DNA of 64,000 nucleotides, from the NCBI RefSeq assembly GCF_000195275.1, contig NC_015385.1:248001-312000 (forward strand), in the 5' to 3' direction. Below the pieces are notes generated by a model. It did no database searches. It was given only the letters and a program-made list of their open reading frames with translations, and had not been told where the DNA came from. Both the position numbers and the translations under genes were made by a program. Numbering within the stretch: the first letter of the stretch is position 1; the number at the start of each line of letters is the position of its first letter. Shown here piece after piece: positions 1 through 9,432 of the stretch. Origin of the DNA: Treponema succinifaciens DSM 2489. GTDB lineage: Bacteria; Spirochaetota; Spirochaetia; Treponematales; Treponemataceae.

Positions 1-138
1 AGCTCGGAAAAAAAACGGTTTCCAACATTGCACATTACGGCGCATTCAGACTGGGTAATTCCTAGGGATTTTCTGCGTTTTTTTACAGCTTCTGAAATAT
101 CGCTGATAGAGTTTATTATCATAACGGCAATTATAGCA

Positions 139-201
139 TTCCCGAACGGTAAAATCTATGTATTTTAAAGGTAATTTAAATCTTTTGTTACCGTTCGGGA
201 A
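139..201. promoter_or_regulatory. Inverted-repeat operator candidate
   Basis: TTCCCGAACGGTAA at 139-152 recurs as its exact complement at 188-201, a perfect 14-bp inverted repeat with a 35-bp AT-rich spacer. It ends 66 bp before the first gene of the sugar-sensing module. The symmetry and position suggest a regulator site, possibly for the AraC-type response regulator encoded downstream, but this is inference. No T-run follows, so a terminator is unlikely. I recognise no gene in 1-138. Confidence 0.45.
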
Positions 202-267
202 GATTTCTGGCAAAGAAAAGCGGATAATGACATTCAGATATAAAACTGTTATTATTTTATTGCGTTT

Positions 268-1248
268 ATGGGGAAAAATCCAGTGAAAGATAAAAATGGT
301 TTTGTGCTAAAGGCGGCGGTTCCGCTTGCTGTTCTTTTTGCGGCGGGAATTTTTTTTCTTATGCGCATTGTCTCTGGAATTTCTACTCATGGCGCGGAAT
401 TTGAAGGCGAAGACAGAAACTACCATATTCTTGTTGTGGGGCAGGCTGACAGTTCCGTTTTCCTTAACCAGATTTTTGAAGGCGCAAAAAGCATGAGCCA
501 TGACTATAGCGCGCTGGTGGAACTAAAGTCCCCGGATTCCCTTGCGGAAAATATTTCGCTTCAGTCTTTAATTGACTACGGTTCGTTTGTAAATGCGGAT
601 GGAATCATTGCCTATGTAAGCCCTTCATCGCTTCCGTTTGAATCAGTAAGCCGCATTGACGGCACAGAAATTCCTGTTATAACAATCGGACATTATCTTG
701 CAGAAAATCCGCAGATTTCTTTTATCGGAAGCAACTATTCAAATCTTGGGCGCAGAATCGGCATTGAATCCGAAGAGCTTTTTGAGCCAAGTGGAAAAGC
801 ATATATCGTTATAAGCGGAATTTCAGGCAGCCCGAACCACAGCAATCTTTTAGACAGCCTAATGGATTATTACAAAGCTAGGGGAATTTCAAATTTTGAA
901 GTGTTTGACAAGTCGCTCAAGGAAAACAAAAAAAGTGTGGAAGAAGTTCTTCTGCATGGAAAAACTGACTGCTGCGCCGTTGTCTGTCTTACAGAAGAAG
1001 ACACGATTATGGCTCTTCAGCTTGTTGCAGCCTCTCCTGCTTCTGGACGCATAAAAATTTTAGGCTATGGTGAAAATGAAACTGTAACAATGTATCTTGA
1101 AAAAGGAATTCTTTCTAAGCTTGTTTCGTTCAATCTTAACAAAATCGGAAGAACGGCAATGGCGGAACTTTTTGAATACAGAAACAAAGGCTATGCGAAC
1201 AGCTACATTACAGCTGACCTTCAAGTAAGGAGGGCAGAAAAAAAATGA
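268..1248 (+). CDS. Membrane-anchored periplasmic-binding-protein-like sugar sensor
   Basis: The 326-residue protein has an N-terminal membrane anchor (about residues 14-34) and an extracytoplasmic fold of the LacI/ribose-binding type. Supporting motifs include NYHILVVGQ near the start of the domain, DGIIAYVSPSS and GRIKILGYGENE. It overlaps the downstream kinase gene by 4 bp (ATGA), so the two are translationally coupled. In known systems such as XylFII-LytS, a binding-protein-like partner docks on the kinase sensor domain and passes on a sugar signal. That role is inferred from context, and the ligand is not evident. No Shine-Dalgarno precedes the ATG; a GTG at residue 6 is an alternative start. 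Confidence 0.8.
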   Translation: MGKNPVKDKNGFVLKAAVPLAVLFAAGIFFLMRIVSGISTHGAEFEGEDRNYHILVVGQADSSVFLNQIFEGAKSMSHDYSALVELKSPDSLAENISLQSLIDYGSFVNADGIIAYVSPSSLPFESVSRIDGTEIPVITIGHYLAENPQISFIGSNYSNLGRRIGIESEELFEPSGKAYIVISGISGSPNHSNLLDSLMDYYKARGISNFEVFDKSLKENKKSVEEVLLHGKTDCCAVVCLTEEDTIMALQLVAASPASGRIKILGYGENETVTMYLEKGILSKLVSFNLNKIGRTAMAELFEYRNKGYANSYITADLQVRRAEKK

Positions 1249-2735
1249 AGCTTGCAGAAAACAAAAGCCTTCGATGGAAAATCATGGCAAGCATAGTTGC
1301 CGCCTTTCTTATAATGAGTGCGAGCCTTGCGCTTACAATGCTTATGGAACATTACGTTTTAAAATCCGTGGGCGAATCCTACAAGTCAAATTCCGAGCTG
1401 AATGTGTTTGCAAATGATTTGGCTCGTCTTGAAAATTCACTTGAACTTTACATTGAATATAGAACATTTGAAAGCATTGACGCTTATTATGCAAGTTTAG
1501 CCAGAGTTGAAGATCTTTGCGATGCGATGCAGGATTCTCCGTCTACAAATGAAGTGCGCCAAAAAGAATATGTTGTGAATCAGCTTGCGCAGTCTTTTCT
1601 ATATTATAGTTCTAAAGCAGTTGCAGAACGAAGGGCAAACAGCACAAGCGGAAATTTTTATTTGCAGAGCCTTGAATGCTACAGATTTCTTTTGGAGGAA
1701 ATTCAAAAGCTGAACATTCTCTATATGCAGAACAACGCCGAATTTTACGCTGCGGACAGAAACAATATAAATTTGCTTTTTAAGGTTTATGCAGTTTTCT
1801 TTGCGCTTTTCTTTGTTTTTATTCTTGCCTTGCTGAATCTTCTTATAGGAAAAATCACTCGGCCTCTTGCGGAAATTTCTTCGGTTGCGCTCCGTGTGGC
1901 TCAGCAGGATTTTGATGTTCCGCTTTTTAACAAAAAGTCGCATGATGAAATTGGAAACATCTGCCGCGCTTTTGACAGAATGATAATCAGCATAAGAGAA
2001 TACATAGACAAAATTTGGGAAAAGGCTAGAACTGAAAACGAGCTTAGGGAACGCCAGATGGAAATGCAGGCTCTTTATGCGGATGCCCAGCTCAAGGCGT
2101 TTCAGAGCCAGATAAATCCGCATTTTTTGTTTAACACATTGAACACCGGGGCGCAGCTTGCCATGATGGAAGGCGCGGACAAGACTTGTTTTTTTATTGA
2201 GCAGACTTCGGATTTTTTTAGATACAACATTGCGCAAAAAGAAGATGCTAGTATTGATGACGAGCTTGGGCTTGTGGACAATTTTGTTTACATTATGAAA
2301 GTTCGCTTTGGAAAAAGGCTTGAGTTTGTAAAAAATATTCCAGAGCAGCATAAATTTTCTCAGAGGCTTCCTGCAATGACTTTGCAGCCGCTAGTTGAAA
2401 ACTGCATTCAGCATGGCTTGCAAAATTCCATGGGCAAAGTTTTTCTTTCTGTAAAGGAAGCTGACGGTTTTGTTGAAATACTTGTGGGCGACAACGGCAG
2501 CAAATTTGATTCGGCTGTGCGTAAAGAAATTTTAAAGGCTGCAAGAAGCGGCGGAATGAAATCTCTTTCTGCAAAGGAAAATTCTTTGGAAGGCAAAGGC
2601 GGAGAGCATACGGGTATTGGGCTTATAAATGTTTTTTCGCGGCTTAGAATTTATTTTCACCGTGATGATGTTTTTGATATTTTTTCTGAAGATGATTCAG
2701 AAATGAAATTTTTAATCAGGATTCCAAATGTATAA
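1245..2735 (+). CDS. YesM/LytS-type sensor histidine kinase
   Basis: This 496-residue membrane kinase has TM1 at about 13-36, an extracytoplasmic sensor region, TM2 at about 178-202 and a HAMP domain (GKITRPLAEISSVA). The His_kinase family PF06580 motif SQINPHFLFNTLN places the phospho-accepting His at 293. The C-terminal HATPase shows LQPLVENCIQHGL (N box, Asn386) and GDNG and GIGLINVF (G boxes). The family autophosphorylates and transfers phosphate to a YesN-type regulator, which is encoded next with an 8-bp overlap. Together with the flanking binding-protein genes it forms a candidate three-component sugar sensor. Confidence 0.93.
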   Translation: MKLAENKSLRWKIMASIVAAFLIMSASLALTMLMEHYVLKSVGESYKSNSELNVFANDLARLENSLELYIEYRTFESIDAYYASLARVEDLCDAMQDSPSTNEVRQKEYVVNQLAQSFLYYSSKAVAERRANSTSGNFYLQSLECYRFLLEEIQKLNILYMQNNAEFYAADRNNINLLFKVYAVFFALFFVFILALLNLLIGKITRPLAEISSVALRVAQQDFDVPLFNKKSHDEIGNICRAFDRMIISIREYIDKIWEKARTENELRERQMEMQALYADAQLKAFQSQINPHFLFNTLNTGAQLAMMEGADKTCFFIEQTSDFFRYNIAQKEDASIDDELGLVDNFVYIMKVRFGKRLEFVKNIPEQHKFSQRLPAMTLQPLVENCIQHGLQNSMGKVFLSVKEADGFVEILVGDNGSKFDSAVRKEILKAARSGGMKSLSAKENSLEGKGGEHTGIGLINVFSRLRIYFHRDDVFDIFSEDDSEMKFLIRIPNV

Positions 2736-4296
2736 CATTTTAACTTGTGATGACGAGCAGATTATGATTGACTCGCTTCAGTTTATAATCAAAAAGAATT
2801 TTGAAGGGCAGGTGAATTTATTTTCTGCATTGTCTGGAAGCGATGCTGTTTCTATTGTGAGCCGGGAAAAAATCGACATAATTTTTATGGACATAAATAT
2901 GCCGGGAATGAGCGGACTTGACGCAATCAGCTGCATAAAAAGTCTTAAGCCTTCCGCAGTGATTATTGTCTTGAGCGCGTTTGATAAATTTCAGTATGCG
3001 CAGGAAGCCATGAACATTGGAGCGTACAAATATATTACAAAGCCCGTAAACCGCAACATTGTAATTCAAACTGTTCGCAATGCCATGAATCTTGTTGACG
3101 AGCGCAACGGAACAACTTCTGGAAATTTGGAGCTTCAGAAAAAACTGGATATTGTCTACCCGATGATTGAAAGCGATTTTATTTACTCGTGCATTTTCAG
3201 CAAGGCGAAGAACGAAGACTTTAAAAGCTATCTTGACTATTTTAACATGAAAGTTGATGAATTCTTTTTTGCCTGCATAGAAATTCCCGGTTCTGAAAAA
3301 AATATATACGAAGCTTGCGCAAAAATCAGAAAAATTATTTCGCAAAAATTCAAATGCTTAGCCGGCTCATTTATGACAAATAGAGTCGCTGTATTTGTTT
3401 CTATGGAAAAATCAGCGGAAATTTTTGAAGATGATTTTCATTCTGCGGCAAGGGAAATATTTACGCTTTTGTCTGTGGAAATCGGGCAGAAGCTTCGGGC
3501 TGGAATAAGCAACATCTCCGGCAAGCTTGAAGAAGTTTCTGACCGCTGCAAAGATGCGATTCAGGCTTTGAACAGAACTTCTCCAGACGGAGGACTTTTA
3601 TTTTCTGATGAGCTTTTGAATTCTTCTAGCGGCGATGAAAAAATTCAGGAGTTGTGCGAGCGCATTTTGAACCGTTTAAAGCTTGGTGATGCTGCCGGAG
3701 TTCAGTTTTTGGCAGAGCATTATATTGGGGAGCTTTACGAGCAAAATTTTCCGCTGGATAAAATAAAAGGAAACATTTTTGAAATTTTGATTGAAGCAAA
3801 AAATTCTGCAAAGTCCGCAAGTTCTTCATGGAAAAATGCTGCGTTTGAAAATATTTTTTCTGACTTGAGCAAGATTGACTCCAAGACGGAGCTTTTGAAT
3901 TTTTTTAAGAACAGGCTTTCCGAGTGCGCGGCTTTTATTTGCAGTTCAAAAGATGAAAAAGAAAATCCGCTTGTAAAAAAAGTCTTCGGATATATTCAGG
4001 AACACATCGCGGAAAATTTTTCGCTTGATGATGCGGCTTCTTTTGCAGGTGTAAGTTCTTTTTATTTGAGCAAACTTTTTAAAGAAGAAACAGGCGAAAC
4101 TTTTATAAACTATGTGACGGACAGGCGGCTGGAAAAAGGTCGGCTCATGCTTTGTGAAACCGAGCTTTCTATAAAGGAAATTTCTGCGGAAATTGGCTAC
4201 AACGATCAGAATTATTTCAGCAGAATTTTTAAGAACAAGTTTGGAATTTCGCCAACTGATTTTAGAAACACAAATAGAAATTCGGAGTCCTTATGA
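2728..4296 (+). CDS. YesN-type response regulator with AraC DNA-binding domain
   Basis: The 522-residue regulator begins with a CheY-like receiver (CDDEQ acidic pocket, phospho-acceptor Asp55 in FMDINMPGMSG, Lys in KYITKPV). A central linker of unassigned fold follows. The C-terminal AraC helix-turn-helix pair covers about residues 415-515 (SLDDAASFAGVSSFYLSKLF and IKEISAEIGYNDQNYFSRIF). It is coupled to the upstream kinase and overlaps the next gene by 4 bp. It probably activates sugar uptake or utilisation genes; the inverted repeat at 139-201 is a possible target. Confidence 0.93.
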   Translation: MYNILTCDDEQIMIDSLQFIIKKNFEGQVNLFSALSGSDAVSIVSREKIDIIFMDINMPGMSGLDAISCIKSLKPSAVIIVLSAFDKFQYAQEAMNIGAYKYITKPVNRNIVIQTVRNAMNLVDERNGTTSGNLELQKKLDIVYPMIESDFIYSCIFSKAKNEDFKSYLDYFNMKVDEFFFACIEIPGSEKNIYEACAKIRKIISQKFKCLAGSFMTNRVAVFVSMEKSAEIFEDDFHSAAREIFTLLSVEIGQKLRAGISNISGKLEEVSDRCKDAIQALNRTSPDGGLLFSDELLNSSSGDEKIQELCERILNRLKLGDAAGVQFLAEHYIGELYEQNFPLDKIKGNIFEILIEAKNSAKSASSSWKNAAFENIFSDLSKIDSKTELLNFFKNRLSECAAFICSSKDEKENPLVKKVFGYIQEHIAENFSLDDAASFAGVSSFYLSKLFKEETGETFINYVTDRRLEKGRLMLCETELSIKEISAEIGYNDQNYFSRIFKNKFGISPTDFRNTNRNSESL

Positions 4297-5330
4297 AAAA
4301 AACTTTTTTAGTTTTGGCAGTTTTTCTTGCATTTATTTTTGCCGGATGCGCAAAGAGCAAGAGAACTTTTTCTGTGCAGAAGCAAAATTCTTTTGTGGAT
4401 GAAAAGAAAACTACAATCGGATTTTCTATAGACACTCTTGCAATTGAACGGTGGCAAAGGGACTTGGATGTTTTTATGGCGCGCGCAAGAGATTTTGATG
4501 CGGATGTTATTGTTCAGAATGCGGGCAACAATGTTGAAGTTCAGAAAAAACAGCTCATGTATCTTCTGGATAAAAATGTGGATGTGGTTGTTGTTCTTGC
4601 AAAAGTCGCAGATTCTCTTAAAGATGAAATTGAAAAAATCCGTGCAAAAAATATTCCTGTCATTGCCTACGACCGCCTGATTTTGAACACAAAAATTGAT
4701 TTGTACATTACGATTGATTCTGGGCAAGTCGGCGTGATTATGGGAAAAGAGCTTCAGCGTATTGCGCCTTTGCGTAACTGGCTTTGTATTTTGGGACCGC
4801 AGGAAGACTACAACATGGAAATGCTTTTGCGCGGACTTAGCGGAACTATAAAAACTTCCTTGCCGATTATAAATGAAATTTTTTACACTCAGGACTGGAA
4901 CTATGATTTGTCCCGTCAGAAAATGCTTGACGTTATTACAAGCGGAAAAATTCCAGGCGCGATTATCTGCGGAAACGATGCGGTTGCGGACAGCGTGATT
5001 TCTGTTTTGCAGACTTACTATCCGGATAAGCACATTCCTATTTGCGGACAAGATGCTGACATTGCCGCTTGCCAAAATATTGTGCGCGGGCTTCAGGACT
5101 TTACTGTTTACAAACCGATTGTGGATCTTGCCAGAACTGCCGCTGAAATTTCAGTGAGAGTTGCACGCGGAGAAAAAATCCAGTCGCTTTCTAATTTAAA
5201 ATCAATCGATAATAATTTTGCAGAAATTCCTGCGATTCTTTTAAAGCCTGTGCTGGTTACAAAAAACAATATAGACGATGTTATAATTGATTCCGGTTTT
5301 CACACTTATGGTGAAGTTTACATGGAATAG
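4293..5330 (+). CDS. XylF-like sugar-binding lipoprotein
   Basis: The 345-residue protein carries a lipoprotein signal (FLAFIFAGCAKS, lipid-modified Cys19). Its periplasmic sugar-binding domain is typical of D-xylose-binding proteins, with IPVIAYDRLI, GQDADIAACQNIVRG and DFTVYKPI. XylF-family proteins deliver xylose or related aldoses to an ABC transporter, but no ABC genes follow here. Together with its place at the end of the kinase-regulator operon, this suggests a signalling or scavenging role rather than dedicated transport. The ATG overlaps the regulator's stop codon (ATGA). Xylose specificity is inferred from the family. Confidence 0.88.
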   Translation: MKKTFLVLAVFLAFIFAGCAKSKRTFSVQKQNSFVDEKKTTIGFSIDTLAIERWQRDLDVFMARARDFDADVIVQNAGNNVEVQKKQLMYLLDKNVDVVVVLAKVADSLKDEIEKIRAKNIPVIAYDRLILNTKIDLYITIDSGQVGVIMGKELQRIAPLRNWLCILGPQEDYNMEMLLRGLSGTIKTSLPIINEIFYTQDWNYDLSRQKMLDVITSGKIPGAIICGNDAVADSVISVLQTYYPDKHIPICGQDADIAACQNIVRGLQDFTVYKPIVDLARTAAEISVRVARGEKIQSLSNLKSIDNNFAEIPAILLKPVLVTKNNIDDVIIDSGFHTYGEVYME

Positions 5331-5345
5331 TTTTATAGATATAAT
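5317..5345 (+). promoter_or_regulatory. Promoter of the moxR-bat operon
   Basis: A -35 box TTTACA (5317-5322, 5 of 6 matches) and a perfect -10 box TATAAT (5340-5345) are separated by 17 bp. The -35 box lies within the last codons of the XylF-like gene. Predicted transcription starts near 5352, about 23 nt before the MoxR ATG. Confidence 0.7.
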
Positions 5346-5374
5346 TGTTGCAAAAAGGAAAAGTTGGGGTTCAA

Positions 5375-6364
5375 ATGAAAGTTGTTACAAAAGCTGAACT
5401 TGATGAATGTTTTGATTATATAAATAAATGCCGCGCGGAAGTTGCAAAGCGTGTTGTTGGCCAGAAAGATGTTGTGGACGGAATCATCACAGCTCTTATT
5501 GCAGGCGGCCATGTTCTTCTTGAAGGCGTTCCGGGGCTTGCAAAAACTTTGGCGGTAAAAACTTTTGCTGATGTTTCAGGACTTGAATATAAAAGAATTC
5601 AGTTTACGCCGGATCTTCTTCCTGCTGATGTTAGTGGAACGCTGATTTATGAACAAGGTACTGGAAAATTTTCTGTTAGAAAAGGACCTGTGTTTTCAAA
5701 TCTTGTTCTTGCGGACGAAATAAACCGCGCGCCGGCAAAAGTTCAGTCTGCTCTGCTTGAGGCTATGGCGGAGCATCAGGTTACAATCGGGGAAACAACT
5801 TACAAGCTGAACGAGCCTTTTTTTGTTCTTGCCACGCAAAATCCGATTGAGCAGGAAGGAACTTATAGTCTTCCAGAAGCGGAACTTGACCGTTTCTTGC
5901 TTAAGCTTCTTATTTCATATCCTACGCCGGAAGAAGAAATTTCAATTATAAAGTCGGAAGGCAGGGCAGATGAAATTCCTGTGAACAAAGTCTTTTCCGC
6001 GGCTGCTCTTCAAAAATGCCGGGACGCTGTGGACGCTGTTACTGTTGCTGACAAAATGCTTGCCTACATAGTTTCGATTGTGAATTTTACAAGAGCCGAT
6101 GTCGCATTAAAAATGAACCGCCGCAACGACATTCAGCGTTACATTTCATTTGGAGTTTCTCCTCGTGCTGGAATTGCTCTTTTAAGATGCGCAAAAGTTC
6201 ATGCGCTTTTTGAAAACAGAAGCTTTGTTCTTGCGGAAGATGTTCAGGCTGTTGCAAAGCCGGTTTTAAGGCACAGGCTTGTTTTGAATTATGAAGCTGC
6301 TGCGGATAATATTTCTGCGGACAGCTTGATTTCAAAAATCATAGACTTGATGCCAGTTCCATGA
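5375..6364 (+). CDS. MoxR-family AAA+ ATPase
   Basis: MoxR ATPases act as chaperones for metal or protein-complex assembly and usually sit beside VWA-domain proteins, as here. Visible motifs are Walker A GVPGLAKT, Walker B LVLADEINRAP, sensor ATQNPIEQEGTY and the arginine-finger region LPEAELDRF. From the ATG at 5375 the protein is 329 residues, normal for the family. An upstream TTG (5345) overlaps the -10 box, so it is not the start. It overlaps the DUF58 gene by 4 bp, which starts the aerotolerance (Bat) operon. Confidence 0.93.
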   Translation: MKVVTKAELDECFDYINKCRAEVAKRVVGQKDVVDGIITALIAGGHVLLEGVPGLAKTLAVKTFADVSGLEYKRIQFTPDLLPADVSGTLIYEQGTGKFSVRKGPVFSNLVLADEINRAPAKVQSALLEAMAEHQVTIGETTYKLNEPFFVLATQNPIEQEGTYSLPEAELDRFLLKLLISYPTPEEEISIIKSEGRADEIPVNKVFSAAALQKCRDAVDAVTVADKMLAYIVSIVNFTRADVALKMNRRNDIQRYISFGVSPRAGIALLRCAKVHALFENRSFVLAEDVQAVAKPVLRHRLVLNYEAAADNISADSLISKIIDLMPVP

Positions 6365-7239
6365 AAAACGACATAAGCCGCCGTGCTTCCCTTTTGCATT
6401 TGTCTTCTCTTTCTCTTGCTGAAAAAATGAAAAGCGGTTCATTTCGTTCGCTTTACCGTGGACGAGGAATTGAATTCAGCGGAGTCCGTGAATATCTACG
6501 AGGCGATGATGTGCGTGCAATTGACTGGAATGTTACGGCAAGAATGGGAAAACCTTTTGTAAAAGTTTTTGAAGAAGAACGTGAACTCGATGTCTTTATA
6601 GTTGCCGACGCTTCTCTTTCAATGTGCGTGGGAACAAGCCAGCAGACAAAAATTGAAAAAGCAATGGAGTGCGCTTCTCTTTTAACGCTTGCTTCATTTT
6701 ATAATTCAAGTCCTGTTGGCGCCGTTGTTTTTGACGGTGAGCTAGAATTCTTTTGTTCTCCTGAATCTGGAAAAAAACATTCGCTTATGCTTTTGTCCCA
6801 TTTTGAGCTTGACAGAAAAAAACAAAAGGCTGGTTCTGTTCTTGACAGCGCGCTTAGGGGTGCAGAAAAGCTTTTAAAGAAAAGAAGCCTTGTCTTTGTT
6901 ATTTCTGATTTTAGGGCTGCGGAATGGCATGCTTCTTTTGCGCGTCTTTGCCAGAAAAATGATGTCATTGCAATAAATATAGTTGATTCTTCTGATTACA
7001 ATATTCCTTCCGTTGGCTCTGTTCTTTTTGCAGATCCAGAAACAGGATACGAAGCAGTTCTTCCGACTTCAAGTCAGAAATTTATCCGCGGATGGAGAGA
7101 AGAAAATGAGCAGCGCAAGGAAAACTGGTTTAAAGAATGCGTGCGCCACGGAGGAATTCCTTTGTTTATAAGCACTGTTCAAGATCCTGCTGCAGAACTT
7201 ATAAAATTTTTCAGCAGCAGGCACAGACATTCATTTTAG
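6361..7239 (+). CDS. DUF58-domain protein (Bat operon)
   Basis: The 292-residue protein has the DUF58 signature GVREYLRGDDVRAIDWNVTA followed by a von Willebrand A-like fold with a MIDAS-type DASLSM. DUF58 proteins almost always follow moxR and belong to the Bat system, linked to envelope-stress or oxygen tolerance. No transmembrane segment is seen, so it is probably cytoplasmic or peripheral. The start overlaps the moxR stop (ATGA). Confidence 0.9.
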   Translation: MKNDISRRASLLHLSSLSLAEKMKSGSFRSLYRGRGIEFSGVREYLRGDDVRAIDWNVTARMGKPFVKVFEEERELDVFIVADASLSMCVGTSQQTKIEKAMECASLLTLASFYNSSPVGAVVFDGELEFFCSPESGKKHSLMLLSHFELDRKKQKAGSVLDSALRGAEKLLKKRSLVFVISDFRAAEWHASFARLCQKNDVIAINIVDSSDYNIPSVGSVLFADPETGYEAVLPTSSQKFIRGWREENEQRKENWFKECVRHGGIPLFISTVQDPAAELIKFFSSRHRHSF

Positions 7240-7248
7240 GAAAATGGC

Positions 7249-8295
7249 ATGAAGAAAAATCTTTGCTTTGTTTTTAGCTTGTGCTTTTTTATTCAGTTTT
7301 TAGTTGCTCAGAATCCAAATGAAAATACAGCGGCTTTTGGAACGCAAGTTATGGTTCCGCGCGATGTCTTTATTGGCGACAGCGGACAGATTCAGTATTC
7401 GTTCAGAACGCCTATAGATTTTTTTTCTTTTGCAGATCCGTCAATGATAAAAGATGAAGTTCTTTCACTGAATCTTTCTTCAAGTGATTTTTTAGAAAAT
7501 CCGGATGACTGCCTTGTTACAAAATCGGTTCTTGTTAGAAACGGCGTAAATTACAACCTTTACATAACGATAATTCCTTGGAAAACTGGAACAATAAAAT
7601 TTAAGGAATTCAGCTTGGAAAAATTCTGCCACGGGCAAAACAGCGGCAGGGAAAATGTTGACTTTAGAATTCAGCTTGCGCCGGTTACAATTCTTTCGCT
7701 TGTAGAAAAACTTGAAGTAAAAAATTTAAAGTCTCCGCAGGCTCCTCTTTTGCTTCCAAATACAAATTATTTTTTGTGGATTGCAGGCTTTTTAGTCGCC
7801 GGATTTTTTTCATTGTCTTGCATTGTCCTGATAAGGCTTCCGCATATTTTGAAAAAATTGAAATTTTTAAGAGAACAGTTTGAACTTTACAGAAATGCAA
7901 AACGGACAAAGAAAAAGATTTCCATGCTTTTAAAAAAGAAAATTGATGACAAGGACTTTTGTGAAAAATGGCAGCTTGCAATGCGCGAATACTTGGAATT
8001 TAGATTTGCAGTTTCTTTTTGTTCTGTGCCCGGAAAAAAAGTCGGTGCGAAAATATTTGACATACTGAATGGTCTTGCAGGAGAAAAAGTTTGTGAAGCG
8101 ATAGAATCTCTTTCGTGTTTTTTTGTGCGTACAGACTACATTCGGTTTGCAAGCGGTTCAATTGATTCTAAGCTTTTGCCACTGGAAACTCATCAGGCTT
8201 TGTTTGTTGAAAACGAAAAAAAATCAATGGTTGCGGAAACTTACAAGATAATTGATTTGCTCGAAAAAGGAGAGTGTAATAAAAATTTTGTCTGA
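7249..8295 (+). CDS. Bat-operon membrane protein of unknown function
   Basis: The 348-residue protein has a signal peptide (about 1-20), an extracytoplasmic beta-rich region (about 25-165), one membrane helix near 171-195 and a basic cytoplasmic tail. In place and layout it corresponds to the small BatD/DUF4381-like proteins found between DUF58 and batA in other bacteria. I cannot confirm a named family by eye. It lies 9 bp after the DUF58 gene, in the same operon. Confidence 0.75.
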   Translation: MKKNLCFVFSLCFFIQFLVAQNPNENTAAFGTQVMVPRDVFIGDSGQIQYSFRTPIDFFSFADPSMIKDEVLSLNLSSSDFLENPDDCLVTKSVLVRNGVNYNLYITIIPWKTGTIKFKEFSLEKFCHGQNSGRENVDFRIQLAPVTILSLVEKLEVKNLKSPQAPLLLPNTNYFLWIAGFLVAGFFSLSCIVLIRLPHILKKLKFLREQFELYRNAKRTKKKISMLLKKKIDDKDFCEKWQLAMREYLEFRFAVSFCSVPGKKVGAKIFDILNGLAGEKVCEAIESLSCFFVRTDYIRFASGSIDSKLLPLETHQALFVENEKKSMVAETYKIIDLLEKGECNKNFV

Positions 8296-8430
8296 AATAG
8301 TGTCAAAGTTTTTATTCACAAAGTTTGCGTTGCAAGCTTTCTTATCAAATGCAATTTCCGCTAGAAAATTGCGCTAAAAAGTCAAATCGAAAGTTAAAAC
8401 TTTCTCAATGGCTTTTTATAGGAGAAAAAA

Positions 8431-9432
8431 GTGTTTGAATTTGAAAATCCTCCGGCATTTTTTCTTTTGCTTTTGATTCCGGTGCTTTATATTTTGCGTT
8501 ATATAAAAATTTTTTCACGGCTTTCTTTGCCTTTAAATTTAAGCGACTGGAACGGAAGCAATTTTAAGTGGAAGGGAAATGCAAGAAAATTTCTTTCTGT
8601 TTTTGGAAGAGTTGTTTGTGTCTTATTTTACATTTGCCTTGTCTTTGCCTATGCGGATCCTGTTTTTCATCTTCAGCAAAAAGTCTATTCTTCAAAAGGC
8701 GCGTCGATTGTTTTTGTTTTGGACGTGAGCCCTTCAATGGCTGCAAAAGATATTGGTTCGCAAAGTCGTCTTGAAGCTGCAAAAAATTCCATTGTTTCCA
8801 TGGCGGAAATGAATAGCGGCTCGGAGCTTGGGCTTGTTGTGATGGCTGAAAATGCCGCTGTTTTAGTTTCTCCCACAATGGATAGAAAATTCTTTTTGAA
8901 CCGATTGAAAACTGTAAGTGTTGGAGAGCTTGGAGATGGAACTGCGATTGGAACTGGACTTAGCAGCGCAATTTATCATCTTGAAAAATCAAAGTCGCCT
9001 AAAAAAAGCATCGTCCTTATTACTGATGGAGAAAATAATTCAGGCGCGGTTCATCCTCATACTGCGGCTCGTCTTGCCGTGAACAAAGATATTTCACTTT
9101 ACATTCTTGGTGTGGGAACAAGAGGCGTTGTTCCGATTGATTATGTAGATCCAAAGTCAAATAAAATTTATTCAGGTTATCTTGAATCGAAATTTGATAC
9201 GTCTTCAATTGCACGGATTGCATCAGAGGGAAATGGAAAATTTTTTGAGATTGAATCTATTTCCGCATTGTCGCAGGCTATTTCTTCAATTTCAAAAAGT
9301 GAAAATATTGCTCAAAGCTACTACATAAAAAATCAGGATATATTTTATTACAGATATTTTTTGATTGCCGCGGTTGTTTTTGCTTGCATTGCATGGATTG
9401 TGCGCAGATTTCTTCTGCAGGAGACTTTATGA
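8431..9432 (+). CDS. batA: BatA-like VWA-domain membrane protein
   Basis: The 333-residue protein has two N-terminal hydrophobic segments (FFLLLLIPVLYILRYI and VVCVLFYICLVFAYAD), a VWA domain with MIDAS motif DVSPSMAAKD, the Thr loop GDGTAIGTGL and ITDGENN, and a C-terminal helix (YFLIAAVVFACIAWIV). This is the BatA layout of the aerotolerance operon. The start is GTG at 8431 behind GGAGAAAA. The 135 bp before it contain no gene and could hold a promoter, though no clear boxes are visible. Confidence 0.88.
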   Translation: MFEFENPPAFFLLLLIPVLYILRYIKIFSRLSLPLNLSDWNGSNFKWKGNARKFLSVFGRVVCVLFYICLVFAYADPVFHLQQKVYSSKGASIVFVLDVSPSMAAKDIGSQSRLEAAKNSIVSMAEMNSGSELGLVVMAENAAVLVSPTMDRKFFLNRLKTVSVGELGDGTAIGTGLSSAIYHLEKSKSPKKSIVLITDGENNSGAVHPHTAARLAVNKDISLYILGVGTRGVVPIDYVDPKSNKIYSGYLESKFDTSSIARIASEGNGKFFEIESISALSQAISSISKSENIAQSYYIKNQDIFYYRYFLIAAVVFACIAWIVRRFLLQETL

